This document shows, one piece after another, positions 1-10,756 of a DNA stretch of 50,604 nt. The position numbers and the translations under genes are program-made. Origin of the DNA: Cytauxzoon felis (Eukaryota > Apicomplexa > Aconoidasida > Piroplasmida > Theileriidae). A model generated the notes under the pieces. The model was not told the DNA's origin. It searched no databases and was given only the letters and a program-made list of their open reading frames with translations. The DNA is taken from positions 1 through 50,604 of the forward strand of contig JAIQCW010000034.1 of the NCBI GenBank assembly GCA_020283715.1, written 5' to 3'. The first letter of the stretch is position 1, and the number at the start of each line of letters is the position of its first letter.

Positions 1-72
1 GGATTGCACCTCAAGTGGACAGCATCATGCAATGGGAACAGTGCTTGTAACCTCGGGTGGAGTCGTAGACAA
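1..72 (+). repeat. Fragment of class 1 dispersed repeat
   Basis: The window opens inside a copy of the dispersed GC-richer repeat: the CCTCAAGTGG motif, a CATGCAATGG block and an AACCTCGGGTGG motif are all present. The rest of 73-603 is AT-rich with no recognisable gene, and serves as the 5' flank of the first secreted-protein gene. Confidence 0.7.
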
Positions 73-603
73 CGTTCAGTGTAGTTAATCTTGGTTGTAC
101 TATGCAGTTGACATTGATTATATTATAGTATATATGAGATTGAGTTGTGAGTGGCGGTATAATTATTTCCAGTATGTGGGAAAGCAATGATCTTGTTTAT
201 TGGTGTTAATTATATATGATTGAAGAATAAGATATAATTTGTACTTTTAGAGTTATTATGAAAGTATAAAGTTTGATAATGATGTAGTATATTTGATAAT
301 AATGTATAAATCTATATAGAATAGTATTCTGCACTTGTATAAGTACATCTATAGTGGATGAATGTATAAGATATTAGATTTCGTTTAAAAATATACACTA
401 CAAGTATAAAATTTTATGAAATTAGTTATAAATGCACATTAAATACATGCATATTTATATGTGAATGTTATGTATTCATTATAGAATAATAAAGTAGGCA
501 ACTGGTGGATCCCCATTCTTAGATGATACACATTAGGATCAATATTTGTATGCATTAATTCTTAATAGTATATATTTAATGTCGAGTATATGACATATTA
601 AAC

Positions 604-1557
604 TTGTTAAAAATGTTGAATAATTATATTGTAGTAATATTAATAATATTAAGTTTCTATAAAAGTAGTTGTGGTTTATTAGATTGTTGTTGTTGTTGTA
701 GTAAGAATACAGTAAATGTAGAGATAGATGTTGGTAATAAAGAAGGTGATGTAGCAACAGTACCTGTAGCAACAGAGGGTAAATATACAGTAACATATTC
801 TAATATAATAAGGCCAGGTTGTACTGTAACAACATTTTATATGTATGATCAAGTAATATGGAGTAGTAAATGTGATCATCATGCTTTATCATCTGAATTG
901 ACATGTTTAAAGGCAAATGATGATCCTAAATTACTTAGATTAATATTTGATAAATCTTGTTGTAAAAATGAAAATGCTCTTTATTATATGTTTATAGATG
1001 GTAGTTGGACATCTATTGATGTATTATTTTTTTATTATATATATGATAGATTAGAGAGTGGACATGTACTCTCTAGTGATATACGTAGAAATTTCATTGA
1101 TTATATGAGGAGGAAGGAAGAAGATCGTATGACACGTGAGCATGGACAAAGACGTTTAAGAAGAGAAAATATAACTCCTAGAAGATTTTTTATATATCTT
1201 AGAGAAATGTGGAATTATTTTTCAGGGATATTAACTCGTAGATATAATAATCAAGATCCAGAAGATGTACAAGTACCTAGACGTAGAAGATATAGGGCTG
1301 AAGATCAGCAAGTTGAATTTATAGAAGAGCTTGAAACAAATTTAGTAATACCACAACAAGAGACACAATCTCCAGGGTATGTATATGATTAATTATATAT
1401 AACAATAAATATTTATAGGTCTTATTATGATAATATACAAGATAATAGACCACATGATATTCCTAAAAGTAATGATGAAAGTTCAACAGATCCAATGTTA
1501 ATACGTCAACCAAGTGAAACAGATGATGCTATAGATACAAGTGATGGTTCTAATTAA
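604..1557 (+). CDS. Secreted FAINT-like cysteine-cluster protein, 2 exons
   Basis: Exons are 604-1376 and 1419-1557, giving about 303 residues. The 42-nt intron is inferred: frame is kept across GGTATG...TATAG and the ORF continues to a TAA at 1557. The N-terminus is a hydrophobic signal peptide (about residues 1-23) followed directly by a run of five cysteines. The middle has the FAINT-style pattern: a conserved VIWSSK stretch, then LYYMFIDGSW. The C-terminal third is strongly basic with RR pairs, then acidic and Ser/Thr-rich in exon 2. It is the first of four related genes in the same direction. The start could also be the Met three codons downstream. Function is unknown; relatives in Theileria are exported into the host cell. 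Confidence 0.75.
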
Positions 1558-1674
1558 TTGTATACAATTGAATAAAGGATATAATTATATTTATAGAAGG
1601 CTTTAATTTGTATAATAATCCAATAGTATAATATTAAATCTGTATTTATATATATATCTATATTCTACTATACA

Positions 1675-1825
1675 TACTCTTCTACTCGCCGTTCCACCTG
1701 AGGTTACAATCCTACTCTCCTTCCACTCGCCGTGGAGGCCTCTTCTACTTACTTCCCCCTCCGCTTCCCTGAGATCAGCTACGGGTAGTCCACCTGAGGT
1801 TACCACTCGAGGTCCATTCACAATA
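1675..1825 (-). repeat. Class 1 dispersed repeat unit
   Basis: On the minus strand it reads the usual blocks: CCTCAGGTGG, AGCTGATCTCAGGGAAGCGG, a GGGGGAAGTAA tract, and a CACGGCGAGTGG hairpin block. It lies in the 3' flank of the first secreted-protein gene, within the otherwise gene-free 1558-2158. Confidence 0.8.
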
Positions 1826-1865
1826 ATATACATATTAATTGAATTATAATAGCACAATAATCTTC

Positions 1866-2010
1866 CCCCAATCATTTACAATTGAAGTTTATTACTGTAA
1901 TAATTTTATAGAAGTTAGTTAAGTAAGTATTCTTATTAGTATAATATAGTTACTGTACTTTACATCATGTTAGTAGTTATATACTATATATATTACCCTT
2001 GCTTATTATT
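1866..2010 (-). repeat. AT-rich repeat R, partial copy
   Basis: This shares a stretch around the motif CTTTACATCATGTTAGTA, plus the adjacent TATAATATAGTTACT, with copies near 4879-5170, 43583-43870 (opposite orientation) and 47645-47955. It is AT-rich and distinct from the GC-richer class 1 and 2 repeats. This copy is shorter than the others. Confidence 0.6.
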
Positions 2011-2158
2011 CTTAATACAATTTCTAGATGAATTAAAATAACAAAAGAAAATATTCCCCCATTTTTGTCTATATCAATTCAAGTATGAAATTTTTTATGC
2101 ATTTAATGTCTATATATAATAATAATCAAGTAATAATATTAACTATTGTATATTAAAT

Positions 2159-2770
2159 ATGAATAAGTATATATTGTTATATATTATTATATTATATAAA
2201 TATAAAGTAATAGCAGGCTGTATTGATTGTATATGCTGTAATGATGAGAAAAAATTAATAATATTAGATTTATATAATAGAGATAGTAATAATGATATTA
2301 ATGTATCATGTATAATTTATGAACATGTAACTATATGTACAACAGAGGTTAATAAAAATTGTAAAGTAATTAATATAACAAATCTTGATAACATATTCTT
2401 AGAATTAAATGATACAGATAAACTAATGGAAATGTATGTAGTATTTCTAAACACTACAAATGAAGTTATTATTGTCAAATTAGGATTTAAATGTTGTATA
2501 TCACGTAAATTACTATATAGATATTATGTTAAATATGATGATGAAATTGATGAATTTATAGAAGATTTCTATGATTTCGCTCTAGAAAAAGCTATGATAG
2601 GTGAAACTGTAGGTAATAAATCAGCAAAAAGTTATTATAAACGTGTCGAAACCAATAGATTATTAAAAGAAGAACAAAAAAGATTAAGAAGACAACAAAG
2701 TATCTTAGGTAGAATAATCAGATTCTGGAATCGTCTTAGAGGTAATAATAATAATATCCAAGAAGAATAA
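2159..2770 (+). CDS. Secreted FAINT-like cysteine-cluster protein
   Basis: A 203-residue single ORF. A signal peptide (residues 1-19) is followed by AGCIDCICC, the same post-cleavage Cys cluster as its upstream neighbour. A central segment with Cys at intervals and the LNDTDKLMEMYVVFLN stretch matches the place of the FAINT core. The C-terminus is basic and Lys/Arg-rich (RLLKEEQKRLRR). No transmembrane helix is seen after the signal. It belongs to the same tandem family as the genes at 604, 3981 and 5932. Function unknown. Confidence 0.75.
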   Translation: MNKYILLYIIILYKYKVIAGCIDCICCNDEKKLIILDLYNRDSNNDINVSCIIYEHVTICTTEVNKNCKVINITNLDNIFLELNDTDKLMEMYVVFLNTTNEVIIVKLGFKCCISRKLLYRYYVKYDDEIDEFIEDFYDFALEKAMIGETVGNKSAKSYYKRVETNRLLKEEQKRLRRQQSILGRIIRFWNRLRGNNNNIQEE

Positions 2771-2929
2771 TAATCAATTAATTATATATATAATATAGAT
2801 CTATTAATTAATATAATTTAGATCCTTATAATATTAACCATCAACTACAACTAATATATACCAAATCAAAATCCAACTAAAATAATATACATTTATTAAC
2901 ATTCAAAGTTATATTTACTTCCCAATGTA

Positions 2930-3400
2930 GTTCCCGTTGGTCCTAATGTCTGCACTTGAGGTTACAACCTTGTCTTCAGTTGCCATTCCACCTGAGGTCG
3001 TCCTGCCGTCAGCTCTTCTATTTACTCCCCCTCGGATTCCCGTAGATCATCCTCGGTTTTATACAAAATTTCGTCATTTCCCAATAAACTGACGAGGATT
3101 GTGGAATGATTATTGGATGGATTCCTGATGTTAATACTTCATTGAAGAGGAATTTGATGATTCTATTGGGTTTAATAATCCTCACTTCATTCCAATTTAT
3201 ATCCATTGAGATATCCTTTCAAACATGAATTCCATCACTTTAATCATATCTCGTCAAGATTAGAAAATATACCTGGAAGCGATCTACGGGAGCTGGAAGG
3301 GGAAGTAAATAGAGAAGCTGTCTGCAAGACGACCTCAGGTGGGACGGCGAGTGGAAGATAAGGTTGTAACCTCGGTGAAACAGAGGAAGATGTGTAATAT
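2930..3400. mobile_element. Class 2 fold-back element, copy 1
   Basis: The left arm (about 2950-3056) carries GAGGTCGTCCTGCCGTCAGC and the CTCCCGTAGATC-type block. The right arm (about 3270-3400) carries the reverse complement: GCGATCTACGGGAGCTGG, GAAGCTGTCTGCAAGACGAC, CCTCAGGTGG, GTTGTAACCTCGG. Between them is a core of about 215 bp that recurs near 10120, 14620, 31290 and 37260. Arms of about 100 bp in inverted orientation around a conserved core resemble a non-autonomous terminal-inverted-repeat element. No transposase is encoded. Positions 3400-3980 are AT-rich with no other feature. Confidence 0.75.
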
Positions 3401-3980
3401 ATTCGACAAACGTGGGAAGAATAGTTTATGATCTATATGGACTTAAATATAATTCTTCCTGGATTAATAATTTATTATTATGTTATATAATGATTAATAT
3501 TATTATTTTTATAAGTGTATAGATCCATTATTTATAGGCATGCATATTATTATTTCTTATTTATATATTGTAATTAATTCTTTATTATATGATATAAATA
3601 ATAGTATACTATAGAATTATACGGGTATTATGATTTTTATATTAATAATAGATATAGATACGTCTAATAATATGGAATAAGTGTATGTTTGATTGATTTA
3701 TGATTAGATTATTTTAACGTCTATATAGATCTGAATGGGGAAAGAATATTATAATTTGGATCTAAATTATTATTATAAATAAAATTCTATTTTATCTGAT
3801 ATATGATAATATCTTGTAATTGTAATAGGGTTCATTAATTATGATCAATCCTTTTAATTGTCTGTAATATTAGTTAATTATATGTCTCCCCATTCCTATA
3901 TATATATATGTAATTAGGATATTAGTTTTGTATAGTATAGCGTCGTAAAATTTTAATTCACTATATGAAATTGCTGTTTA

Positions 3981-4646
3981 ATGACTAATTGTTATATAAT
4001 GAAGTATATTGTATTATTATTATTTACCGCTTGCCAATATCAGTGCAATGCCGGTCTATTCAGTTGTATTTGTGGTGGTGATGAAGGACTAGAGGTGGAC
4101 GTTTCCATAAAAAGGGGGAATTGTAAATTACGTGTTGAACATCTTTTATATTATAACTCTAAATGTATTAAAGTAACATCTAAAGATAAGAAAAGAAGGA
4201 TTGAAAGAATTAAAGATAAAGATCAAGTTATATGGGAAGCAAGTAAAGGTGATACACTAGACAGTTTAAAAATAATAAAACCATTAAGTGAATGTAAATA
4301 CAAATTACTTAAAACATATCGTACAATAGTAAATAGTGACGGCATACCAAAATATAAATGTTTACCATACCTATTTCTAAACGGCAAATGGATACAATTA
4401 GAAGTACAAACTGTTCCACATATATATGAATGCATGGAAAAAAATATTCCTTTGGTTGAGGAAGATGTACACGAATTAAATTATAAAGCTTTAGCTAGAC
4501 AAGCACAAAGAAGCATGCGTAGAAGGATGAATAGGGAACGTCTATTGAGAACACGAAGTGAAGGCACAATTAGCGAATGTGACTACGAAGAAGATGATGA
4601 AGATGAAGGCTACGACGGAAGAAGTTTTGACTATAGTACTTCATAA
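3981..4646 (+). CDS. Secreted FAINT-like cysteine-cluster protein
   Basis: 221 residues from the first ATG. The Met at 3999 (MKYIVLLLFTACQ) looks a better start, since it gives a standard signal peptide. The mature protein begins AGLFSCICGG, the family Cys cluster. Residues 70-85 contain DKDQVIWEASK and residues 130-140 contain LFLNGKWIQLE, both typical of FAINT cores. A basic segment (RRRMNRERLLR) is followed by an acidic Asp/Glu tail. Third member of the tandem array. The export role is inferred from the signal peptide and family; substrate or partner unknown. Confidence 0.75.
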   Translation: MTNCYIMKYIVLLLFTACQYQCNAGLFSCICGGDEGLEVDVSIKRGNCKLRVEHLLYYNSKCIKVTSKDKKRRIERIKDKDQVIWEASKGDTLDSLKIIKPLSECKYKLLKTYRTIVNSDGIPKYKCLPYLFLNGKWIQLEVQTVPHIYECMEKNIPLVEEDVHELNYKALARQAQRSMRRRMNRERLLRTRSEGTISECDYEEDDEDEGYDGRSFDYSTS

Positions 4647-4834
4647 TAATTTAATTAATTAACATTCACCACCATATCCACTATTATATAATTAATGTTA
4701 TATATCTATAAAATAAATAAATAAAATTATGGGGCGTTGTTTACATCAATGTATTCTATCTAAGATTAGTACAACATCTCCTTGTCTTTCAGACGAATAA
4801 TATATTCATCCATCCATCGGTTCCATGATAGCCC

Positions 4835-5170
4835 TTCTAGGTAATCCACTTGAGGTCAATTCACTACCTTCACACATGCCCCAGAATTGTAGGGATAAAA
4901 ACACTATTTCCCCTACATCTTGAGGGTCCATTGATGATATCTATTCTAATATAATATATACTATTATATCAATACAATTGAAGGTAGAAGTATAGTTGTA
5001 TGAAGGTATATATGTATTTATATAAATAATTATTATAATATATATACTATATAACTACTAACATGAACCAACACTACTATAGTAACTATATAAGATAGTA
5101 ATAGATATAATAATACTAATTGTATATACTTTTATAAATTATATTATTATTATAATTGAATTGTAAGTGT
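4835..5170 (+). repeat. AT-rich repeat R with a flanking class 1 fragment
   Basis: It begins next to a short class 1 fragment (CCACTTGAGGTC near 4850). It then runs through AATTGTAGGGATAAAAACAC, a segment with ATACAATTGAAGG and TATAGTTGTATG, and ACTACTAACATG. The same order is seen at 43583-43870, and inverted at 47645-47955. It may be a subtelomeric promoter-type or insertion repeat; no coding capacity is seen. Confidence 0.6.
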
Positions 5171-5221
5171 TTAAATGAAAGTGATTACAGTATACGTATA
5201 TTATTAAAAAATTATTAAAGT

Positions 5222-5338
5222 ACTGGACCTCAAGTGGATTACCCGTAGCTGATCTATGGGAATCCGAGGGGAACTAAATAGAGAGGCCACCACGGCGAGT
5301 GGCAACAGTGGTTGTATAACCTCAAGTGGAACAGATAT
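5222..5338 (+). repeat. Class 1 dispersed repeat, right part only
   Basis: Contains ACCTCAAGTGG, AGCTGATCTATGGGAATCC, CCACCACGGCGAGTGG and a closing AACCTCAAGTGG. It lacks the left half seen in full units. The remaining intergenic sequence to 5931 is AT-rich with nothing recognisable. Confidence 0.75.
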
Positions 5339-5931
5339 TCGGGATATGATGAGGATGGTAGTTCATATGAAACATCAACTTATGTTGTAATTTTACTATT
5401 TGGTAAAAGGTCCATTTTGAAAGATTAGTATAAAACATGTTATACGATTGATATTATAATAATTGTATATAGATTATAATAATGATAATCTATTTCTTGG
5501 ATTCTTTTATTCAATTTATTACAATGGGTATAGTGACGGTTTATATGGTTGTTTGAATTGTATAGTTATGATGTATAATGGTTACACATTTATGGAATAA
5601 TTTAAATTTTAATTAACTGAATAATTATATTGAGATATAAATAGATAATTTATAGAATAAGTGTGTATTAATTAAATAAATTTATACACATGTAATGTAT
5701 GGCGAGTATATGTGTAATTTGATTGTTGTTGCTAATAATGATTCTAGATTCTAAAATAATATTAATAATATAATTAGAAAATTGTATAATTTTCATTGTA
5801 ATATGTAGTATATTTATGATTATGTATTTTATTTTTGATGATAATTTTCCCCATTATATGATGTTATTTAATAATTGCATTTTGTATAATTTAAATGTAT
5901 AATGATATTGTATAGTAATTTTTAATTAATA

Positions 5932-6543
5932 ATGAAGTATAATATATCACATGTATTTATAATTGTAATATTTTGTAAATATTTACAATGTGTATGTAAT
6001 CCTTGTTCTAAATATTTAAGTTCATGTATTTTCAAGCCATGTAGGAATCTTTTTTCAATATGTTTTGGATGTTTGAAAGAAACATATCATCCAGAAATGA
6101 CTACAATGCTTGAAGATACAGATAAAGTATATGTATTAGCAATTAGATATGAATATATAACTGAATTTAAAGTAACAGCTAAACTAGGATTTGTTGTTGA
6201 TAAAGTAGATTTTGATGATGTAACATTATTAGATGGATTACCTGATGATTTTAAATTTTGGTATGGTTTTGTATGTATACGTACAGAAACTAATGAATAT
6301 GAATTATTATCTTTATGTATAGAAAATTCCAAAGGTAAATTTGATAATCTATACTTTTTATATATCGATGATGGATGGTTTAAAATTACTAAAAAAATTC
6401 ATCATAAATTATGGCTAAGATTAAATAGAGGTGATGATATAACAGAACTTAAAAGGGATATTAAAAAGAAATTAGATAGAGGTAGCATAATTAAAAGGAT
6501 GTTACGATCATGTAATTGTTGCTCTAATTCTAGTACTAATTAA
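5932..6543 (+). CDS. Secreted FAINT-like cysteine-cluster protein
   Basis: A 203-residue ORF. The hydrophobic leader (residues 1-20) is followed by a cysteine-dense stretch with CNPC, SSC, KPC and FGC pairs over about 30 residues. The FAINT-like core includes DKVYVLAIRYEY and a LYFLYIDDGWFKIT segment (about 140-153). The C-terminus is Lys/Arg-rich and ends with CNCC. It is the last and most cysteine-rich member of the four-gene tandem array. No downstream intron is evident. Confidence 0.75.
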   Translation: MKYNISHVFIIVIFCKYLQCVCNPCSKYLSSCIFKPCRNLFSICFGCLKETYHPEMTTMLEDTDKVYVLAIRYEYITEFKVTAKLGFVVDKVDFDDVTLLDGLPDDFKFWYGFVCIRTETNEYELLSLCIENSKGKFDNLYFLYIDDGWFKITKKIHHKLWLRLNRGDDITELKRDIKKKLDRGSIIKRMLRSCNCCSNSSTN

Positions 6544-6599
6544 TATTTAAAATTCAAATCTAATTAATAAGTACCAATAAAGATATCTGCGACTAAAAA

Positions 6600-7005
6600 T
6601 TTGTCCACCTGCAGGTGCTATCTAAATGAACTTTTAATACTAAGCATTACACCTGAGGTTACTCCACCGTTGGTCTTGCAGACAGCTCTCCACCTGAGGT
6701 CTTTCCACTAGGCGTGGAGCCTCTTCTAATTACTTCCCCTTCCAGCTCCCGTAGATCGCTTCCAGGTATTCCACTTGAGGTTACATTCAACACATCCTTA
6801 GCACCATCTTCCATCATTCCCATGATGGATGATCCATCACTACCCTCTTCACTACCCTCTTCACTACCCTCACCACGATCTCCGGGAGTGGCACTACCGG
6901 CTACGGGAAGGTAATTAAAAGTGCTGACGGCAGGATGAAGAGAGGTGGATTGGACCTCAGGTGGAGAGCTGTCTACAAGACGACCTCGGGTGGAAGATGT
7001 AGACT
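6600..7005. repeat. Composite class 1 dispersed repeat
   Basis: A mosaic mostly in minus-strand sense: CCACTAGGCGTGG hairpin, CTCCCGTAGATCGCTTCC, the CATCATTCCCATGATGGATG block (encoding SSIMGMMEDG in other copies), three tandem CACTACCCTCTT units, and CCACGATCTCCGGGAGTGG. It ends with plus-sense GACCTCAGGTGG and GAGCTGTCTACAAGACGACC. It sits between the secreted-protein array and the housekeeping island. Confidence 0.8.
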
Positions 7006-7182
7006 TTTAGTTGAAAAAGTAGCTAGATATGTGTATAACTATTGATGGGACTTGATACACTGTGTTCTATCATGTTGGATTTGGTGCTGATATAAAATTT
7101 GTAAATATGTTTAAGCTCCGATAATCGGAGATTTGTAATATAATATTTAAATAAATGTATATATATAAATATGATAGATAGA

Positions 7183-7990
7183 TTATGATCTCTTTTTTTT
7201 ATCCATACGTTTTTTATAGAATGTTAGTTCATCCCCTTCTAGTATATAACCATCACATCTACCACATTGACCAGGTCTAGAACTAACACAAGCTAATAAT
7301 CTACCAGATGAAAATTGTTCTAATAATGGTTTAGGTACAATACTTGCAGCAAAATGTGTTGGTGTTTCTGGATTATCATCTGTTTTACCAAGATCATGAC
7401 CATAATGATTTCTAAACCATAATTTAAATGGTGTAGCATCAATAATAATGATACAATTTTTAACTATAGTCTTTGTACGTACAAGTTCATTACTACTTGC
7501 ATTATATACAACATCAATTATTCTTGTCTTACGTGTAACACCTATAAGAAATAATAATATATATAAATAAAATGGGGTTTATTATCGAAGAAAATTCTTC
7601 ACTAAATGTGAGGTTTTTAAAATTATATATATATATATAAAGGAATCAGTTGGTAATTCCAGCTAAAATAAAAGTATCAACAAATAAATTCAGTGATTTA
7701 AATAATACAGTAATCATCATATATACTTTATATATATATATATTCCTTCTATCCATCCAATATATAAAAATCAACTTACCTTGTGTACCCCAAGAGAAAT
7801 TACCAGAATCTAGACGTAATGCACGGAATTTAAGGTTACCACCTCTACAACGTACTTTACGTACTAAACGTGTACCCAATTTTGTATTCGCCGATGGTCT
7901 ACCCAATTCATACTTTCTCTTCTTCTTATGTACAGGATAACGTCCACCAGTTAAACGTCTCTTATGACGACTATCACGTGATATACCCAT
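7183..7990 (-). CDS. RPS8: 40S ribosomal protein S8 (eS8)
   Basis: Exon 1 is 7990-7780, the intron is 7779-7542 (GTAAGT...TATAG), and exon 2 is 7541-7183, giving 189 residues, close to the size of eS8 in other eukaryotes. It starts [16 protein letters not shown], the hallmark eS8 N-terminus, followed by [11 protein letters not shown] and [13 protein letters not shown]. Exon 2 gives [20 protein letters not shown] and [17 protein letters not shown], also eS8 signatures. It is a structural component of the small ribosomal subunit. It is transcribed away from the RanBP1-domain gene across an 830-bp divergent intergenic region. Confidence 0.95.
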
Positions 7991-8820
7991 AGCTTATATA
8001 ATAATCATCAAAATATGTATATAAAATATTATAGTATACTAACAATACACTACAAAATATATAAATCTTGATAAATTAATTTATTTAAAACAAATATAAT
8101 ACTATACTTATCACTTTAATAGTTAAACATTTATTAATCTCTACCCTCAGTATATACCCATCCCCCACTCTACAATCTTCCCCATCCATTCTATATGCTT
8201 CATCTAGACAGTCAAATATTCATGTCATTTCTATCAAATTTATCGATAATATGCATTAAATTTATATATAAAGGACGTAACTATCTATATATCTATTTAA
8301 TTCCCCAACTTCCCCAGGGATTTAGTTACTGGACTCAGACCATTCTTATACATGAAGATTCTATAGGTTTTCCCATATACTAATCTATAATACATTGAAA
8401 TTAATTAATTTAAATTATTTTAAGTGTAATTGATTGATTTTTTTTGCGAGTGAATCTTGTATTAATCTTCATATATCTTCATAACAATTTGTGGCATATA
8501 TCTTGACACCCTTATCCAATCCTCATTTTATATGAAAATTACATTATATATAGTTATATAACTGATTTATACTATACATTAATTTTTTTTTAATTTAAAT
8601 GATGCCATCGTGTTAATCATGACCTGTGGATTATGTCTTGATCAAGTAGATTTACTAGCTATAAAGTGTCTTAAATATATTATAAAATGTATAATTATTA
8701 TAGAAACATCATAATTTAATTGGAATTTATAAATTAAATTCAACACAATTTTAAAAAATTTACACATTTATGTGGGTCACTTATTATTAACTTCAATTTT
8801 TTTTATAAATCTACACCACA
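7991..8820. other. Divergent intergenic region, no gene seen
   Basis: AT-rich spacer between the start codons of RPS8 (minus) and the RanBP1-domain gene (plus). It probably holds both promoters. A short ORF at 8195 has no recognisable features. No class 1 or 2 repeat is present. Confidence 0.6.
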
Positions 8821-10756
8821 ATGGCAAATGATAACAGCAATACACCCATAAATGAAAATTACACCCGAGAGAATAATGTAATGGAGCCGTCGTCCACTAA
8901 AGGCTCTAACAAATCCGCTACAATCGATAGTCATGAATCAAAACTCCCACCCGTTTCAACTGTAGAACATGAAGACAGCTCTCCACCCGAGGTTAAAACC
9001 ACTGTTGGTCCTGCGGACAGCTCTTCTCCACTTGAGGTCCAATCGAACTCTCCTTCTCCTGCAGAGAGCTCTTTTAATTCACTCCCCGTAAACGGTAAAG
9101 TCACTCCCGGAGATCGTGGCTATGGTGAGGGTAGTTATTGGACCTCAAGTGGAGTGAATAGTAGTACTGGACCTCAAGTGGAGCCCGCAGCTGATCTCAG
9201 GGAAGCGGAGGGGGAAGAAAATAGAGAAGGCGCCACGCCTAGTGGAAAAGAGAGTAGGATTGTAACCTCAGGTGGTGAAGCTGACGGCAGGAATGTTACC
9301 TTAACTGAATCTGCTGATGAGAGAAATGTTGAAGAAAAGGATGACGTTGAGACTTCAGCTTCTACTATTAATGCTAATCAGAATTTTGAATCTGAGGAGG
9401 GTAAGGATTTGAAACGTTCGGGTGGTCTATTCGGCCTTGACACATCAAAGTTAGTTTGATTTGATTGAGGCACCTTAATTATATTTTATTTTTTAGACGT
9501 TATAAGACATCAGATAAATTTGTATTCCCATCGGTTAATATTCTTACGGGTACTAAAGAATATGATTGTCCCATAGCTAAACTGGTAATTCTATTCAATA
9601 TTAACATCTCATTATATTTTAAGGCACAAATGGATCCAGGCGATGGATTCTTTAAACCCTCAGTAATCCCATCACAGAAATCTGAAGATGATGGAGGTGA
9701 AGAAAAAAATGAAGACCCAATTAAACTTGAATGTAAGCATCTTTTATTTAATCCACTAATCTTACAGCCTCAATATCCAATGATGAATCATTAATTTACG
9801 AATCCGTACGTATATCCACAATACTCATATCCACTCTCCAGAGAGATAATATCAAACTCTCACTATACAAAAATAATGAATGGACAACACCAGCACCAAT
9901 CATCATACAACTCATCAAAAATAATGTAAGTACTTTCCACTAGAAGGAACATCAACGGCAGAGATTTTGATACCATAGGTCTTGTTCTGCCTTCAGCTCA
10001 CCACATGAAGTCCTTTCCTTGTCTTGCAGACAGCTCTTTTATTTACCTCCCCCTCAAGCTCCCGTGGATCGCTCTCGGGTACCACTTGAGGTCCAATCAC
10101 TGTCTTCCACTACTTCATTTTTACCTCCAAAATTTGAAGGAATATCTGAATTTCTGGGGAAACTACTGAAGATATCATAATGAATATTGGATGAATATCT
10201 GATGTCAATACTTCATTGAAAAGGATCTTGAAGATTCTATTTAGTTTAATGAACCTCACTTTATTCCAATTTATATTCATTGAGATATCTTCTCAAACAT
10301 GAATTCCGTCACTTTAGTCATATCTCGCCGAGATTAGATTTATAACCGAGTGGAACCTGGAAGCGATCTACGGGAGCTGGAAGGGGAAATAAATAGAGAA
10401 GGCCACCACGGAGAGTGGAAGATAAGGTTGACATCTGATGTAGTGTTCATTGGATTAATTGATTATATGATAATATATAGTTATCGGGTATGATGAGAAT
10501 AGTATGTCATCAGATAGGTACGGGTCGTTTATTGTTGAATACGAATATAATGTCAAATATGTGTGTGAATAAATTAAAGAGTAAATCGGTGATATTTAAT
10601 GGTCAGCCCATATGTAAGTTGAAATTTAGTAGTAATAATGAATGAATTTTTTAAAATTTTATAGTTGATACAAGTAAATTAATTCCACATCGAATAATCT
10701 TCAATGACAACACAACACGTGATGAATTCCATCAATACTTTCAACAATCGCATTAA
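8821..10756 (+). CDS. RanBP1-domain protein, 6 exons, repeat-coded N-terminus
   Basis: Exons by frame and splice motifs: 8821-9449, 9497-9584, 9624-9732, 9768-9925, 10481-10613, 10665-10756, giving 402 residues. The C-terminal part fits a RanBP1-type Ran-binding domain: EWTTPAPIIIQLIKNN, then SGMMRIVCHQIGTGRLLLNT, then FNDNTTRDEFHQYF, in the order of the family motifs EW..RG, R..MR..T..L..N and the closing F.....F. This suggests a nucleoporin (Nup50/Nup2-like) or Ran cofactor acting in nuclear transport. Residues about 55-150 of exon 1 are entirely class 1 repeat in frame (PPEVKTT, TPGDRG, ADLREAEGE, ATPSGK). Intron 4 (9926-10480) carries a class 2 fold-back element. The domain call comes from motif order only. 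Confidence 0.65.
8980..9285 (+). repeat. Class 1 dispersed repeat inside an exon
   Basis: In-frame copy in exon 1 of the RanBP1-domain gene. It contains CACCCGAGGTT, GTCCTGCGGACAGC, CCACTTGAGGTCC, CACTCCCGGAGATCGTGG, ACCTCAAGTGGA twice, AGCTGATCTCAGGGAAGCGG, GCCACGCCTAGTGG and AACCTCAGGTGG, in the standard order. Confidence 0.85.
9940..10445. mobile_element. Class 2 fold-back element, copy 2 (intron 4)
   Basis: The left arm has CTTGCAGACAGCTC and CTCCCGTGGATCGC; the right arm has GCGATCTACGGGAGCTGG and CACCACGGAGAGTGG, its inverse. The core (about 10115-10355) includes TTTCTGGGGAAACT and CTTCATTGAAAAGGA, shared with copies near 3100, 14640 and 37300. It lies wholly within intron 4 of the RanBP1-domain gene, so splicing should remove it. 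Confidence 0.75.

Noticed and set aside
3018..3206. ORF in the class 2 core (KPNRIIKFLFNEV), also at 37186
   Set aside because: Shared because the core is repeated; other copies break the frame and the opposite strand is equally open, so no evidence that the core codes for protein.
8195..8383. 62-residue ORF between RPS8 and the RanBP1-domain gene
   Set aside because: Length expected by chance in this AT-rich spacer; lies in a likely divergent promoter region with no family motif.
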